Source: Thinopyrum elongatum (lineage: Eukaryota; Streptophyta; Magnoliopsida; Poales; Poaceae). From it: a DNA stretch of 64,000 nucleotides. Below, in pieces: positions 1 to 8,884 of the stretch. The DNA is taken from positions 336,458,409-336,522,408 of the forward strand of contig CM022299.1 of assembly GCA_011799875.1 (NCBI GenBank), written 5' to 3'. Every line of letters begins with the position of its first letter. Within the stretch, counting starts at the first letter, position 1. The notes under the pieces were generated by a model. That model ran no database searches. It was not told the DNA's origin and worked only from the letters and a program-made list of their open reading frames with translations. Made by a program: the position numbers and the translations under genes.

Positions 1-905
1 TCGACGTACTCATCAGGGTATAAAGGAAGCAGTTGATCACCACTTTTGTTTGGCACTCATTTATTTTTGTCATCTGTATGGCCTCCCTACTTCAGACTGC
101 CACACGTGCTTTAGTCCAGCCTTAACACCGGGGGCTGTATTCGGTCCTGCATGTTTCAAAGTCCGAACACCTATAGGGTACTCTTCGGCGTCCCGGATAT
201 TGCATTATATGCATCAGCTCCGAATCATGTCTTTGGTCTATAGTTGGGTTGCCTGGCTCCTGTGCTTACCACCTTACGTTCCGCTCGTTCGGCTAAGGTA
301 GTAAAGGGAGAAATACTGCGATTGTATTTCTAGTTCGTCCGGTCAAGTACCTCAGTAGAGAAAGCCAAAAACTGACTGTCATGATAAGCGCAAGCTGGTC
401 GGCGATTCGGTGACTTAGTATTATACTACAAATCATTAGCGATTTACTCCGTGTTATACGAGGGGCTGGTCTTCGTCCAGCCACATGGAAAAGGCACCGT
501 AGTCCGGATAGCCGCACACGCACCAGGGGCTAGTACTTAGCCCCACAGTCAAACTCCTATGGCTAAGTGAAAGTAATAAAGCCGCATAGTCTGATTGCCT
601 GGTTCACCACGCTGAAACCTCCTTTACGGACCAAGACGTTGGATAAAGTGTGATCACGTGTTACGCCGAACACCCCTGTAGCATCTACATGGGTGCTGAA
701 GCCGACGACTGGCAACTTTCAGAAATAAAACAATAAATGGCTGCACAGGAGGAAAAATCGCTTGAAATAAAAGGCGCAAACATAGCTATATAAACAGCAT
801 GGGTTCATCGCATTGTTTGTACAAACCCGAACACACTCAATCAAATATTACGTCCTTAGAGCACTGACCCTCGATCACTCGGGCTCCTTCTAGGACGTCA
901 TCGAA
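1..905 (+). other. Non-coding spacer of element A
   Basis: No coding sequence is seen. The stretch shares blocks with 11395-12019 and, in reverse, with 62363-62560: gttgcctggctcctgtg near 246-264, a gtaaagggag block near 302, ggggctagtactta near 528 and a gtagcatctac block near 677. The blocks occur in a rotated order relative to 11395-12019, which suggests that the spacer of this family is built from tandem units of several hundred bases. Short open frames here are chance. Confidence 0.6.
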
Positions 906-3900
906 TTACCTTTCCGGCTTCCTGTGATCTTTGCCTTCGGGCGGGCCTACGGTTGCCACTTCGGTGGCCTTCATCTTCGCCCATTTCATCTTGACGCGGA
1001 CGAAGGCCATCCGGGCACCCTCTATGCAGGCCGAGTGCTTCAATGCATCAATCCGAGGCCGCGCGTCAATAAGCCTCTTCACCAAACCGAAGTAGCTACT
1101 AGGGATTGGCTCGGCCGGCCAGAGCTGGTCTATCAAGTCCTTCATGGCCAAACCTGCCACCCTATGCAGCTCAGACAGCTGCTTCAATTGGTCACCCAGG
1201 AAAGGCGTCGAGTGTTCCGGCGCGACAAATTGTGACCAAAACAGTTTCTCGGTCGAGTTCCCCTCCTGGGCTTGGAAGTACTGTGCGGCATTAGCGGCAC
1301 TCTTCGAAAGATCCGCAAACGCGCCTGGAGAACTCCACACTCGGGTCAGCAAAGCATACCTCTGACCTCCAAAGACACTCTGCAAAAGAAAGGCCTTACC
1401 AGCCGCTATCTGCCTCACCCGATGGATCTCTTCACAAGCACTCCGGGACTCGATCCACGCCTCTTTGGCATCATGGAGAGCCTTGGCGAGCTCGGTCGAC
1501 TGGGCCAAAGTCTTCTGCTCTAAAGCTTCGCATTTGTTGATGGCATCCTTTAGCTCCTGCTCTACTTCGGCCACCCGAGCTTCGTGTTGGCGGCGGGCAT
1601 CTTGCTCGGTCTTCAGTACGGCAGCCGCCTTGTCAGCGGCTGCCTTATTCGCCTCCGCCTCCTTTTTGGCCTTGGCAAGGGCGCTTTTGAGGGTCTCGAC
1701 CTCGGCTGCGCCAGCTGTGATTATAATCAAAGCATTCCATAAGTTAATCTCTAAATATACATATCACTTCTGATATCGAAATAAACTTTTAACATTATAT
1801 GCATACCTTGCGTCTCATCAAACCGCTTATTAATGCGGTCGATTTCCTCATTGGCCACCTGAAGCTTCCGATTGAGTTCGGAAACTTCTGTGGCCTGGGC
1901 GGTCGCCACCAACAGGGAAGCCTGTTACAATAACAGCACAGCAGGTTAACTCTCCCGAATATTATATGGATCCTCTGTCCGGTTTCTTTTAACCGAACAG
2001 AGCCTCAGGGGCTACTGTCTGTACACAGGTATATTCCTCTATATGAAAGGTTTTTATAACATTACGTTGCATACCTCAAAGCCCGTCAGTAGGCTGGTGA
2101 AGGCTTCGTTCAGTCCGCCCTTAGCAGACTGAACCTTCTCCACCACCGCACCCATCAGGGTGCGGTGCTCCGCCACGATGGAAGCACGCTGTAGTGCTTC
2201 CTCCAGAGCGTTGGGCGCCTCCGGATTAGTGGAGGTCACCGATGGAGCTGATGCTCCTCCTCCCTCCTTTGAAGAGGGCTGCTTACCCCATCCCGGAGCC
2301 GTGTTGGTCTCCGTAATGGTGTCCGGCTGGGGCCCGGATTGTTGGGGGTACCCACCGTCGATTTTCATAGGGGTCGCCTCCCCTAGGTTTTCGGCGACCG
2401 AGGTGTTAACCTCGAGCGCTTTCTCGGTGGCTTGGTGCGCCCCCCCCCCCTCTGCCTAGAGAGGTCCTTTGGGACGACACCTCGGTGTCCTCCATGATGA
2501 CAGGCGAGGTGGCACGCGTCGGCGTGTCACTCTCTGCCATTTCGGGTGGCAGAGAGTTCCCCTCCGATGATGGGGTTTGCGGGAGCTCGCCGGGACGGCT
2601 GAAAGGCAAATAACAAAATAACTTATATAATGGAAGCAGGTAGACCGAAGATAAACAGTAAGTTTCCGAATACTTACGATTCGGCCAGGGGCTTCACCCT
2701 GGGTGGCTTCTTGGGGACTAGTTCGGTCTCTGAGTCCGAACTGTCCGGAAGGGCCAGCTTCCCTCTCTTGGGCGCCTCCTCCTCTGGGTCTTCGAAGGCC
2801 GCCCTCTTCTTCTTCCTCCCCTTACGGGGGGAGTCGCTCTCCACCTCCTCCTCCTCTTCTTCCTCATCTCCTTCATGGGAGGAGAGGGCTTCGGTCTCTC
2901 CGGACACTGTTTCCGAGGGACCTTTATGGCGGGGGCCGCCCTTGGCCTCCTTGCCTTTCTTCTTCTTGGTCTTCCTCTCCGGCGCCTGATAGGGCGCCGG
3001 GACCAGCATCTCCGTTAGCTGGGGTATGGCCGGCTCAGGCAGCGGTGCCGGACAGTTGATCCGCTCCGCCTTTGCCGTCCAGACTTGTAAAGAAAGCAGG
3101 CGATATAATTCTATCATATCTGAAATATTGATCGGATAGGTCTCCGGAAAGATTATGCTTACCGCCGTGGCTGGGTTCTCGATGTCGAGCCCGATGTCTT
3201 CATTCTTCTTCGGCCACTTTTTCTGAGCCTTGAAGAGCTACTTCCATATATCTTCGTGCGTGGTGCCGAAGAAGCGCTTCAGGGTCCGTGGCTTCTCCGG
3301 ATCGAACTCCCACATGGGGGAGGCCCGGAGCTGGCAAGGAAGGATGCGGCGGAAAAGCATCACTTGAATCACGTTTGTGAGACTAGTGTTCTCACCCAAC
3401 ATATCGGAGATGCGTTTTTGGAGCACCTTCACCTCTGGTTTGGATCCCCAATCAAGACCCTTGGCGGTCCATGAGGTGAGTCTTGTGGGGGGTCCGGATC
3501 TGAAGTCAGGCGTGGCCGCCCAGTTGGCGTCGCGGGGTTCGATGATGTAGAACCACTTCTGCTGCCACACCTTGACCGTCTCTACGAATGCCCCTTTGGG
3601 CCAAACGGCGTTGGGGAGCTTGCTCACCATGGCCCTGCCGCAGTCCGCATGTTGTTCGTCGACCACCTTCGGCTTCAGATTGAAGACCTTGAGCCATAGG
3701 CCAAAGTGTGGGGGGATGCGGAGAAGAGCCTCGCACACGACGATAAACGCCGATATGTGAAGGACGGAATTTAGGGCTAGATCATGGAAATCTAGCCCGT
3801 AGTAGAACATAAGACCCCGGACGAAGGGGTGGAGGGGAAACCCTAGCCCCCGGAGGAAATGGGGGATGAAGATGACCCTCTCACCTGGCTCCGGAGTAGG

Positions 3901-4032
3901 AATGACCTGATCTTTGTCAGGGATCCTATGCGCGATATCCGCGGACAAATAGCCCGCGCTCCGGAGCTCCTTGATGTCCTTTTCAGTGACGGTGGAGGCC
4001 TCCCACTTGCCCTTGGAGCCGGACCCAGCCAT
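906..4032 (-). pseudogene. Antisense spliced ORF of element A (putative gypsy-type transposon domain plus coiled coil)
   Basis: A multi-exon gene read right to left. The first exon starts at 4032 and encodes the domain known as 'putative gypsy type transposon' (Pfam Transposase_28), recognisable by the FLRGLGFPLHPF block and a WFYI motif. An in-frame TAG at 3238-3240 interrupts it; the frame continues to a GTAAGC donor near 3165. Later exons are an acidic/lysine-rich linker (about 3087-2660), a Ser/Thr-rich part (about 2600-2065), a short coiled-coil exon (about 1920-1808) and a long Ala/Glu/Lys-rich coiled coil ending at 906. GT and AG splice signals can be read at most junctions. A run of ten C's near 2441-2450 shifts the frame. 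The function of this accessory gene is unknown. The homologous gene in element E has the same exon order. Confidence 0.7.
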
Positions 4033-4142
4033 TGCTGGGGTGGGTAGCAGCGGTGGAGGAGATTGGAGCTATGGGCGCTGGAGCTTGGAGATTGGGAGAC
4101 AGAAGCTAGAGGAAGGTGTGGGGAAAAAGGAGGGATCTTTAT

Positions 4143-4152
4143 CCTCTTATAG
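4143..4152 (-). promoter_or_regulatory. Possible TATA box of the antisense ORF of element A
   Basis: On the minus strand this reads tctataagag, about 110 bases upstream of the ATG at 4032, a plausible distance for a TATA element with a short leader. It lies outside the LTR, which would let the antisense gene have its own promoter. This is inference from motif and spacing only. The remaining bases to 4588 show no coding sequence. Confidence 0.35.
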
Positions 4153-4588
4153 ACGGTAAAAATACCAAACGTCCCCTTCTCAAACCATAAACCTCGCCTG
4201 TTCCCAACGAAATCGTGCGTAAGGTGCGGTTGGATTACCCAAACCATATTGATGAGAATCCCGTAATGGACGGGCATGATCTCTGTTTTGAGAAGACGTG
4301 CCAATGAAGGCTAGACCTCGAAACGCGAAACGGGAGGCGTGAAAATGGTTCGAAATGTTAAAGAGTCAAGTGTGTCGCTTCGCCGAAAAAGTTGTCAGTA
4401 AAAGACACTGTTCCTATTTTGACATCTTGCCTTCGTGGCTAAGGGTTGTATTGATTATGCAGAGCCGGATACAGTTTCTTTATGCATGGAGCTAACTTAA
4501 AATTTTCAGGGGAAGGAACCCGCCTTGCAATGCCGAAGATAATCCGCGTGCCGAACTCATCGTCATCGAAGACTGGTTCAGGGGCTAC

Positions 4589-5061
4589 TGTGGGAATCCT
4601 GGATTAGGGGGTCCTCGGGTGTCCGGTCTATTCGATATGAGCCGGACTGATGGGCCATGAAGATAAAGTAGAAGACCATCCCCCGTGTCCGGGTAGGACT
4701 CCTATATGCGTGGACGGCAAGTTTGGTGTCCGGATGTATTATTTCCTTCTTCTGTAAACCGACTCTGTACAACCCTAGGCCCCTCCAGTGTGTATATAAA
4801 CCGGAGGGTTTAGTTCGTAGAGGCGATCAGAATAATCATAGGCTAGACAGCTAGGATTTAGCCATTACGATCTCGAGGTAGATCAACTCTTGTAACCCCT
4901 ATACTCATCGAATACAATCAAGCAGGACGTAGGGTTTTACCTCCTTTAAGAGGGCCCGAACCTGGGTAAACATCGTGTCCCCCTTGTCCATTGTTACCAT
5001 CGATCCTTAGACACACAGCTTGGGACCCCATACCCGAGATCTGCCGGTTTTGACACCGACA
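4589..5061 (+). repeat. 3' LTR of element A
   Basis: A 473-base LTR beginning TGTGGGAATCCTGG and ending GACACCGACA. It resembles the LTRs of E (19641-20053) and G (19176-19640), with shared blocks such as ctagggggt, the tatataaacc promoter, and ggtaaaaccctacgtcctgc read in reverse orientation. A polypurine-like ggggctac lies just upstream. The left target duplication is outside the window, so it cannot be tested. Confidence 0.75.
4793..4800 (+). promoter_or_regulatory. TATA box inside LTR of element A
   Basis: TATATAAA in the middle of the LTR, followed by the gtagaggcgatcag stretch. The LTRs of E (19861-19868, minus strand) and G (about 19427-19434, minus strand) have a matching TATA at the equivalent position, which supports it as the core promoter of the retrotransposon. 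Confidence 0.6.
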
Positions 5062-5389
5062 GGGGGCAGGATCTAAAGAGGAAGAGGAAGGGAGTCCTTC
5101 ACATTGGTAATTCATGAACTTTGCCTTTTCCTAGCTTTCTCAAGCACCACCAAACTAATCATCTTTCTTTTAAGCCTCCTCCTAATATCTTTCTCCTCCA
5201 GACTCGAAGCCCTATTTTCTTGCGTAATATCTAATCTCACAGTGACATCAAGAACATGCCCGAGCGTTGCATGTCTTTTCCATTAAGAAGAGAGGGACAA
5301 GGTTCACAAATTACATGTGTAGGCGTACAGGCACTCCAACACCAATCCTCCGTCACAACAAATTGAAACACTTAATGTACTTGAAAGTT

Positions 5390-5640
5390 ATGCCCGCCAT
5401 CCACCCTAGCGCTATGCCAGAGAGCCAGCTCTGCCTAAATGCTGCTCACTACCACTGTCGCCAGGGAGGATTTATGATCAAACATACGGTTGTTCCTCTC
5501 GAGCCAAATGAAACGAAGTGTTGCCGCAATCGTCGTGTTCATGTCTCTCCGATGCCGAGGAGGAACGGCCAGGGTCACCGTGGGCCACCATTCCGACAGG
5601 GACTAAGGCACAACCGAGCACCATGTGTAGTTGCACCTTG
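5390..5640 (-). pseudogene. C-terminal relic of a non-LTR reverse transcriptase-type protein
   Basis: Read on the minus strand, one frame gives a WWPT... start, a PRHRRDMN block, then FIWLERNNRMFDHKS and, after a TAG stop, AELALWH. This matches the tail common to plant LINE polymerases and related zf-RVT proteins, where a 'W..WKERN.R.F' motif is followed by an 'E..LW' motif. Only about 80 residues can be followed and at least one stop interrupts them. No poly-A tail or flanking duplication was found, so this is a short decayed fragment. The assignment rests on motif memory only. Confidence 0.5.
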
Positions 5641-6586
5641 TGGTTAGAGAAGATCGTTTTACACTAGGACCGCAGCCTTTGACTTCGCATAAGCTTGTCG
5701 AAGAGGATTTGGCAAGGCTCCACATTGTCTGATCTTTCATTCCAAGCGTAGGCATTTTTGTTGCTGAAGTTAAACTGATGATAGTTAGGCTTGTTGCTGA
5801 AGTTTTTAACTTATACGCAAAGCAAAAAGGGGCACACATTTGATCATTGTCTAGTTGGCGTCATTAACGGTTGCAAAGAAAGAGGAGCGAGAAAGAATGT
5901 GCATTGTGATGAAATTATCATGACTTGCTAGGCCCATTTTGCATGCACGGAATCCTTGTGAGAAGAACTGGGTTCCCCATAGATCCACCAATTTCTAAGC
6001 TATAGTTGATCCGAAAAAGCTACTTAGAGCTGGTCTTTGAACAAATTGGCATGATCGCATCATGTCACAACTTTCCCTTCTCCAGAAACGGAAGTAGAAT
6101 TGTCAGTAACAGTCGTATAGCTTAGCCATTTTACCCATTTGTTGTTGTTGTTGTTGTTGTTGATAAACCATTTGAAATCACTTACTCTCGCGGCGGGGTT
6201 CTTCGAGTTGTAAACTTTATGATCTGGGAATCCAATAGTTAAACAGCCAGGCCTGAAGCCTTTCTGCCCAAAGAACAAGAAGAAAGGTGTTTCAAGAAAG
6301 AAAAAAAGCCAAAAAGATCACCCACAAATAACACATTCTCATACCCACCATGACCTGCTAGTTCCATTGATTTGCAACTAATTTGTTACAAGTAAAAGTT
6401 CTGTAACAACAAAATTAAGAGAGAGAAAAAAAGCTTGATGCATTGCAAGAACTACAAAACATATGACCAGTAAGAATTATTACAAGGTGAATGCATACAC
6501 AGGAGATCCAAGGAACGCCGGCACGTCTCTGTCCTTCCGTCGCGACACGTAACGGAGACGATGGCCGCGCAGTTGCTGCAGGTCGA
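5641..6586. other. Low-information flank, 3' side of the proline-rich gene
   Basis: No coding sequence is recognised. It contains a (TTG)n microsatellite at 6139-6162 and, next to the gene at 6587, the likely 3' untranslated region of that gene, which turns AT-rich around 6360-6480. No terminal repeats or target duplications were seen. Confidence 0.5.
6139..6162 (+). repeat. (TTG)8 microsatellite
   Basis: Eight uninterrupted TTG units between ttacccatt and ataaacc. It is a simple sequence repeat in the only non-transposon island of the window and could vary in length between lines. Confidence 0.95.
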
Positions 6587-6943
6587 TCACCAAAAGGCCC
6601 GTAGAATCGCCAACGCGGCCAACGAACATACCGTGAAGTGGGCGGCGCGGCTCCCATGCCTGGGCGGCGCGCTGGATGGCATGAACCCGGGGTCCTGCGG
6701 GTACATGCGCCCTTTGCCCGGCGCCGAGCCCCCGATCTGGATGTACCCCCCTGGCGGCGGCGGGCAGTTGGAGACACCGGGGTAGGACGCCGGAGGTGGA
6801 GGGCTGTAGTAGTAGTACGGCGGCGGCGGCGGCAGCACCGGCACCGTGCCCGTTTCGCACTCAGCGCACTTGACATCTCCGTCAACCGCCCCGGCCGTGG
6901 CCGACGCGACGGCCAGGACCGCCAGCACGAGGAGCGGCGCCAT
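6587..6943 (-). CDS. Small secreted proline-rich (extensin-like) protein, possibly GPI-anchored
   Basis: An intact frame of 118 residues from the ATG at 6943, or 130 from the ATG at 6979. I prefer 6943 because it places a clean signal peptide at the start (MAPLL, then an Ala/Val/Leu-rich core to about residue 20). The mature part has a Cys pair (KCAECE), then PPPPPYYYYSPPPP, an extensin-type Pro/Tyr run, a second NCPPPPGGY block, and a hydrophobic C-terminus after small residues (SSAPP...), which could be a GPI attachment signal. Such proteins are secreted and act at the cell wall or outer membrane face. The frame has no stop or frameshift, unlike nearly everything else here. The signal peptide and GPI signal are read by eye only. 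This is the best candidate for a real host gene. Confidence 0.7.
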   Translation of the reverse strand: MAPLLVLAVLAVASATAGAVDGDVKCAECETGTVPVLPPPPPYYYYSPPPPASYPGVSNCPPPPGGYIQIGGSAPGKGRMYPQDPGFMPSSAPPRHGSRAAHFTVCSLAALAILRAFW

Positions 6944-7988
6944 TGCCCTTCCGATGGCCGGCCGCCGCATCCTATCCACGGTGAGCGTTCGGGCGTTGGC
7001 TACGAGGCTATACGAGAGAAAGTTGTGTGGCTCGGTAAGAACCGCTATGGTGGTTATGGTGTGGCCGTGCTGGCTCTCCTCCCCGCCAGCCTTCTTATGA
7101 TGCTGTCACGATCCACAAAGTAGAATGGAGGAGGAATGTCAGTTGGGATTCGTTAGAACGGGGCAGTAGGTTTAGAAGCAGGGGAAGGCCGAAGGCGTAA
7201 CTGTACTGCTGCATCAAGGAGACAGGTAGCATCGGCACCTCCTGAGCTGGCCGCTAACCTCCGGTATGGCTCGAAAGCGACGACCATGTGCCGGCCGCTA
7301 AATCCGTGGGTCCGCGGATCAGGTCGGCCACATGCATGGGCGTGCATTATGGGAGCGAGTTCGGCGAGGTGCGCGGTGCGTTCGCTGGAGGACTGCCACC
7401 GACGCGCGCGGTGGTCGTCAACATGTGCATGTGCGGCTGCGTCAAGCAACAAGCTAGCTACTAGCGTCGTGCGAGTGTGGGGAACGTGGAGTCGTCGTTG
7501 GAGCCCAACTACGGGGACCTTAGCTTAAAGTTGGCTTCGCCCGCGTACCAAGTTTGATAAAGCGAGAAGAAGCTTCCGATCTGTCCTTGTGTGTGCGGCT
7601 GCCATGTGACTGGTCTGGATATGATCCATCGACCCTGGCTTGCTTGCTTGCTTGGCTCGGATTTTCAATGCATTTTGCATGTTCTGTGGAAACTAGCTCT
7701 ACACATGCTTGCTACAAGTGCGCTACAATATTCATCGCGGAGCAAGCTTAATACTAGTTGGGATGGAAAAGGGAGGGGTCTGTCAAATGTGTTCTCCGGC
7801 GAAGGTCTGCTCCCACTCGGTGGTACTAGACCTTTTGGCGTGGCCTCTGTGATGCTAGCGACCACGAACTGGCTCCGGCGGGCAGCCTCGAATCGGGTCC
7901 ATCTGCCCGATCCGTGGGACTCGGGTACCCAGACCCGTCTGCCTGCGACCCGTCGCGTGGCGTCGTCAGAAGGCCCGGCGTGGCCCAA
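6944..7988. other. Upstream region of the proline-rich gene
   Basis: The stretch between the host-like gene and the LTR of element B. It is GC-rich up to about 7500 and contains a (CTTG)n-like tract near 7640-7656. It presumably holds the promoter and leader of the gene at 6587-6943, but no clear TATA box could be picked. The short open frames found on both strands have no recognisable domains. Confidence 0.4.
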
Positions 7989-8817
7989 TGTCAGAACCTC
8001 ACAAGCAAGGCCCTCGCGAGGGCCCTTGCCTCACGAGACGAGCATCATCAAGGGCTCCCGAGGGCCTCCCGCGGGGTGGTCTCACGAAGGCCTCTCGTGA
8101 GGCCCCTCGCGGGGCGGGCATCTCTAGGCTCGCCACCCCACTTCGCGCTGCACGTAGGTGACGCGAGCCACGATGAGCGGAGCCAGAAAGGCACCAGCTG
8201 GTGCAGTCAAGGACAGTTTCCTCTTTGATGCTAAGGGAACAAGGACGGCACGCGGGTTCCGGAAGCACCCCCCAAAGGTTGCCATTCCGGTGTAGGAGGA
8301 TCAGGACCGCGGGCTCGCCAGGACGGAGTCCATCGCCGAGCCCACCGATGTGTCACGGCCAGAAGCTTTATCAGACGAAGACTGCTTTTGCCAGGATAAG
8401 CTGTACTCCTGTCCCCCTTCAAAATTGGTCGTTGTGGTATCCCTTCCCGCCTAGAGTCTTCGGGGGAAGAGGACCAAGGCCAGTATAAGTATAGGCTAGT
8501 CTTCACCGTAGAGAGGGGTCGAATCCTTGGGATCCCCAGAGCCATCTGAGCCTCCCGGGGCAGTTCATCCTCCTTGTACTCACTCACATTCATCCTCCCT
8601 CGAGAGGCAATCCACCACAAAGTAGGAGTAGGGTCTTACACTGCAAGGTGGCCCGAACCTGGGTAAATCGCCGTGTTGTGTCTTCTTTCCCTCTCGCTCG
8701 AGCACGCCGGAGTATCGCCGTGAGGCAGTGAGTAGCAGGCCGTAGCTTAGTGGAGCTCTTCGCGCACACCCCAGTGTTCGAACCATTCCTTGGGTCTCCG
8801 GAGCCCCGATTCTGACA
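7989..8817 (+). repeat. 5' LTR of element B
   Basis: 829 bases bounded by the inverted octamers TGTCAGAA and TTCTGACA, the expected TG...CA ends. A TATA-like tataagta is at 8484-8491. The first 130 bases are a palindrome-prone set of ctcgcgag / gggccc-type repeats (about 8005-8115). The end lies two bases before the primer-binding site, which fixes the right boundary. Confidence 0.75.
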
Positions 8818-8819
8818 TT

Positions 8820-8837
8820 TGGCGCGCCAGGTAGGGG
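8820..8837 (+). promoter_or_regulatory. Primer-binding site of element B
   Basis: TGGCGCGCCAGGTAGGGG, starting two bases after the LTR. A site of this form is usual in grass Gypsy elements of this type, where a host tRNA 3' end primes minus-strand DNA synthesis. I did not assign the tRNA. Confidence 0.65.
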
Positions 8838-8884
8838 TGTGCCGGTGTTCTTCCGCTTCGTTCCATCCCTGCTCCACCGTCCCC

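Larger units (their letters stand above)
1..5061 (+). mobile_element. Element A: 3' part of a Tat-lineage Gypsy retrotransposon
   Basis: The 3' end of a large LTR retrotransposon whose 5' LTR and gag-pol lie left of the window. The order is non-coding spacer (1-905), a spliced gene on the opposite strand (906-4032), its upstream region, and a 3' LTR (4589-5061). The LTR is preceded by a G-rich polypurine-like stretch ending ggggctac, which fixes the element as + strand. An antisense gene between pol and the 3' LTR is a known trait of some plant Tat-lineage Gypsy elements. Element E has the same plan in the other orientation, so the two are probably related families. Lineage is inferred from this plan because no pol sequence of A is inside the window. 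Confidence 0.75.

Noticed and set aside
1744..2600. Plus-strand open frames opposite the antisense gene of A
   Set aside because: They are mirror frames of exons and introns of the minus-strand gene, whose splice sites and domain content are consistent.
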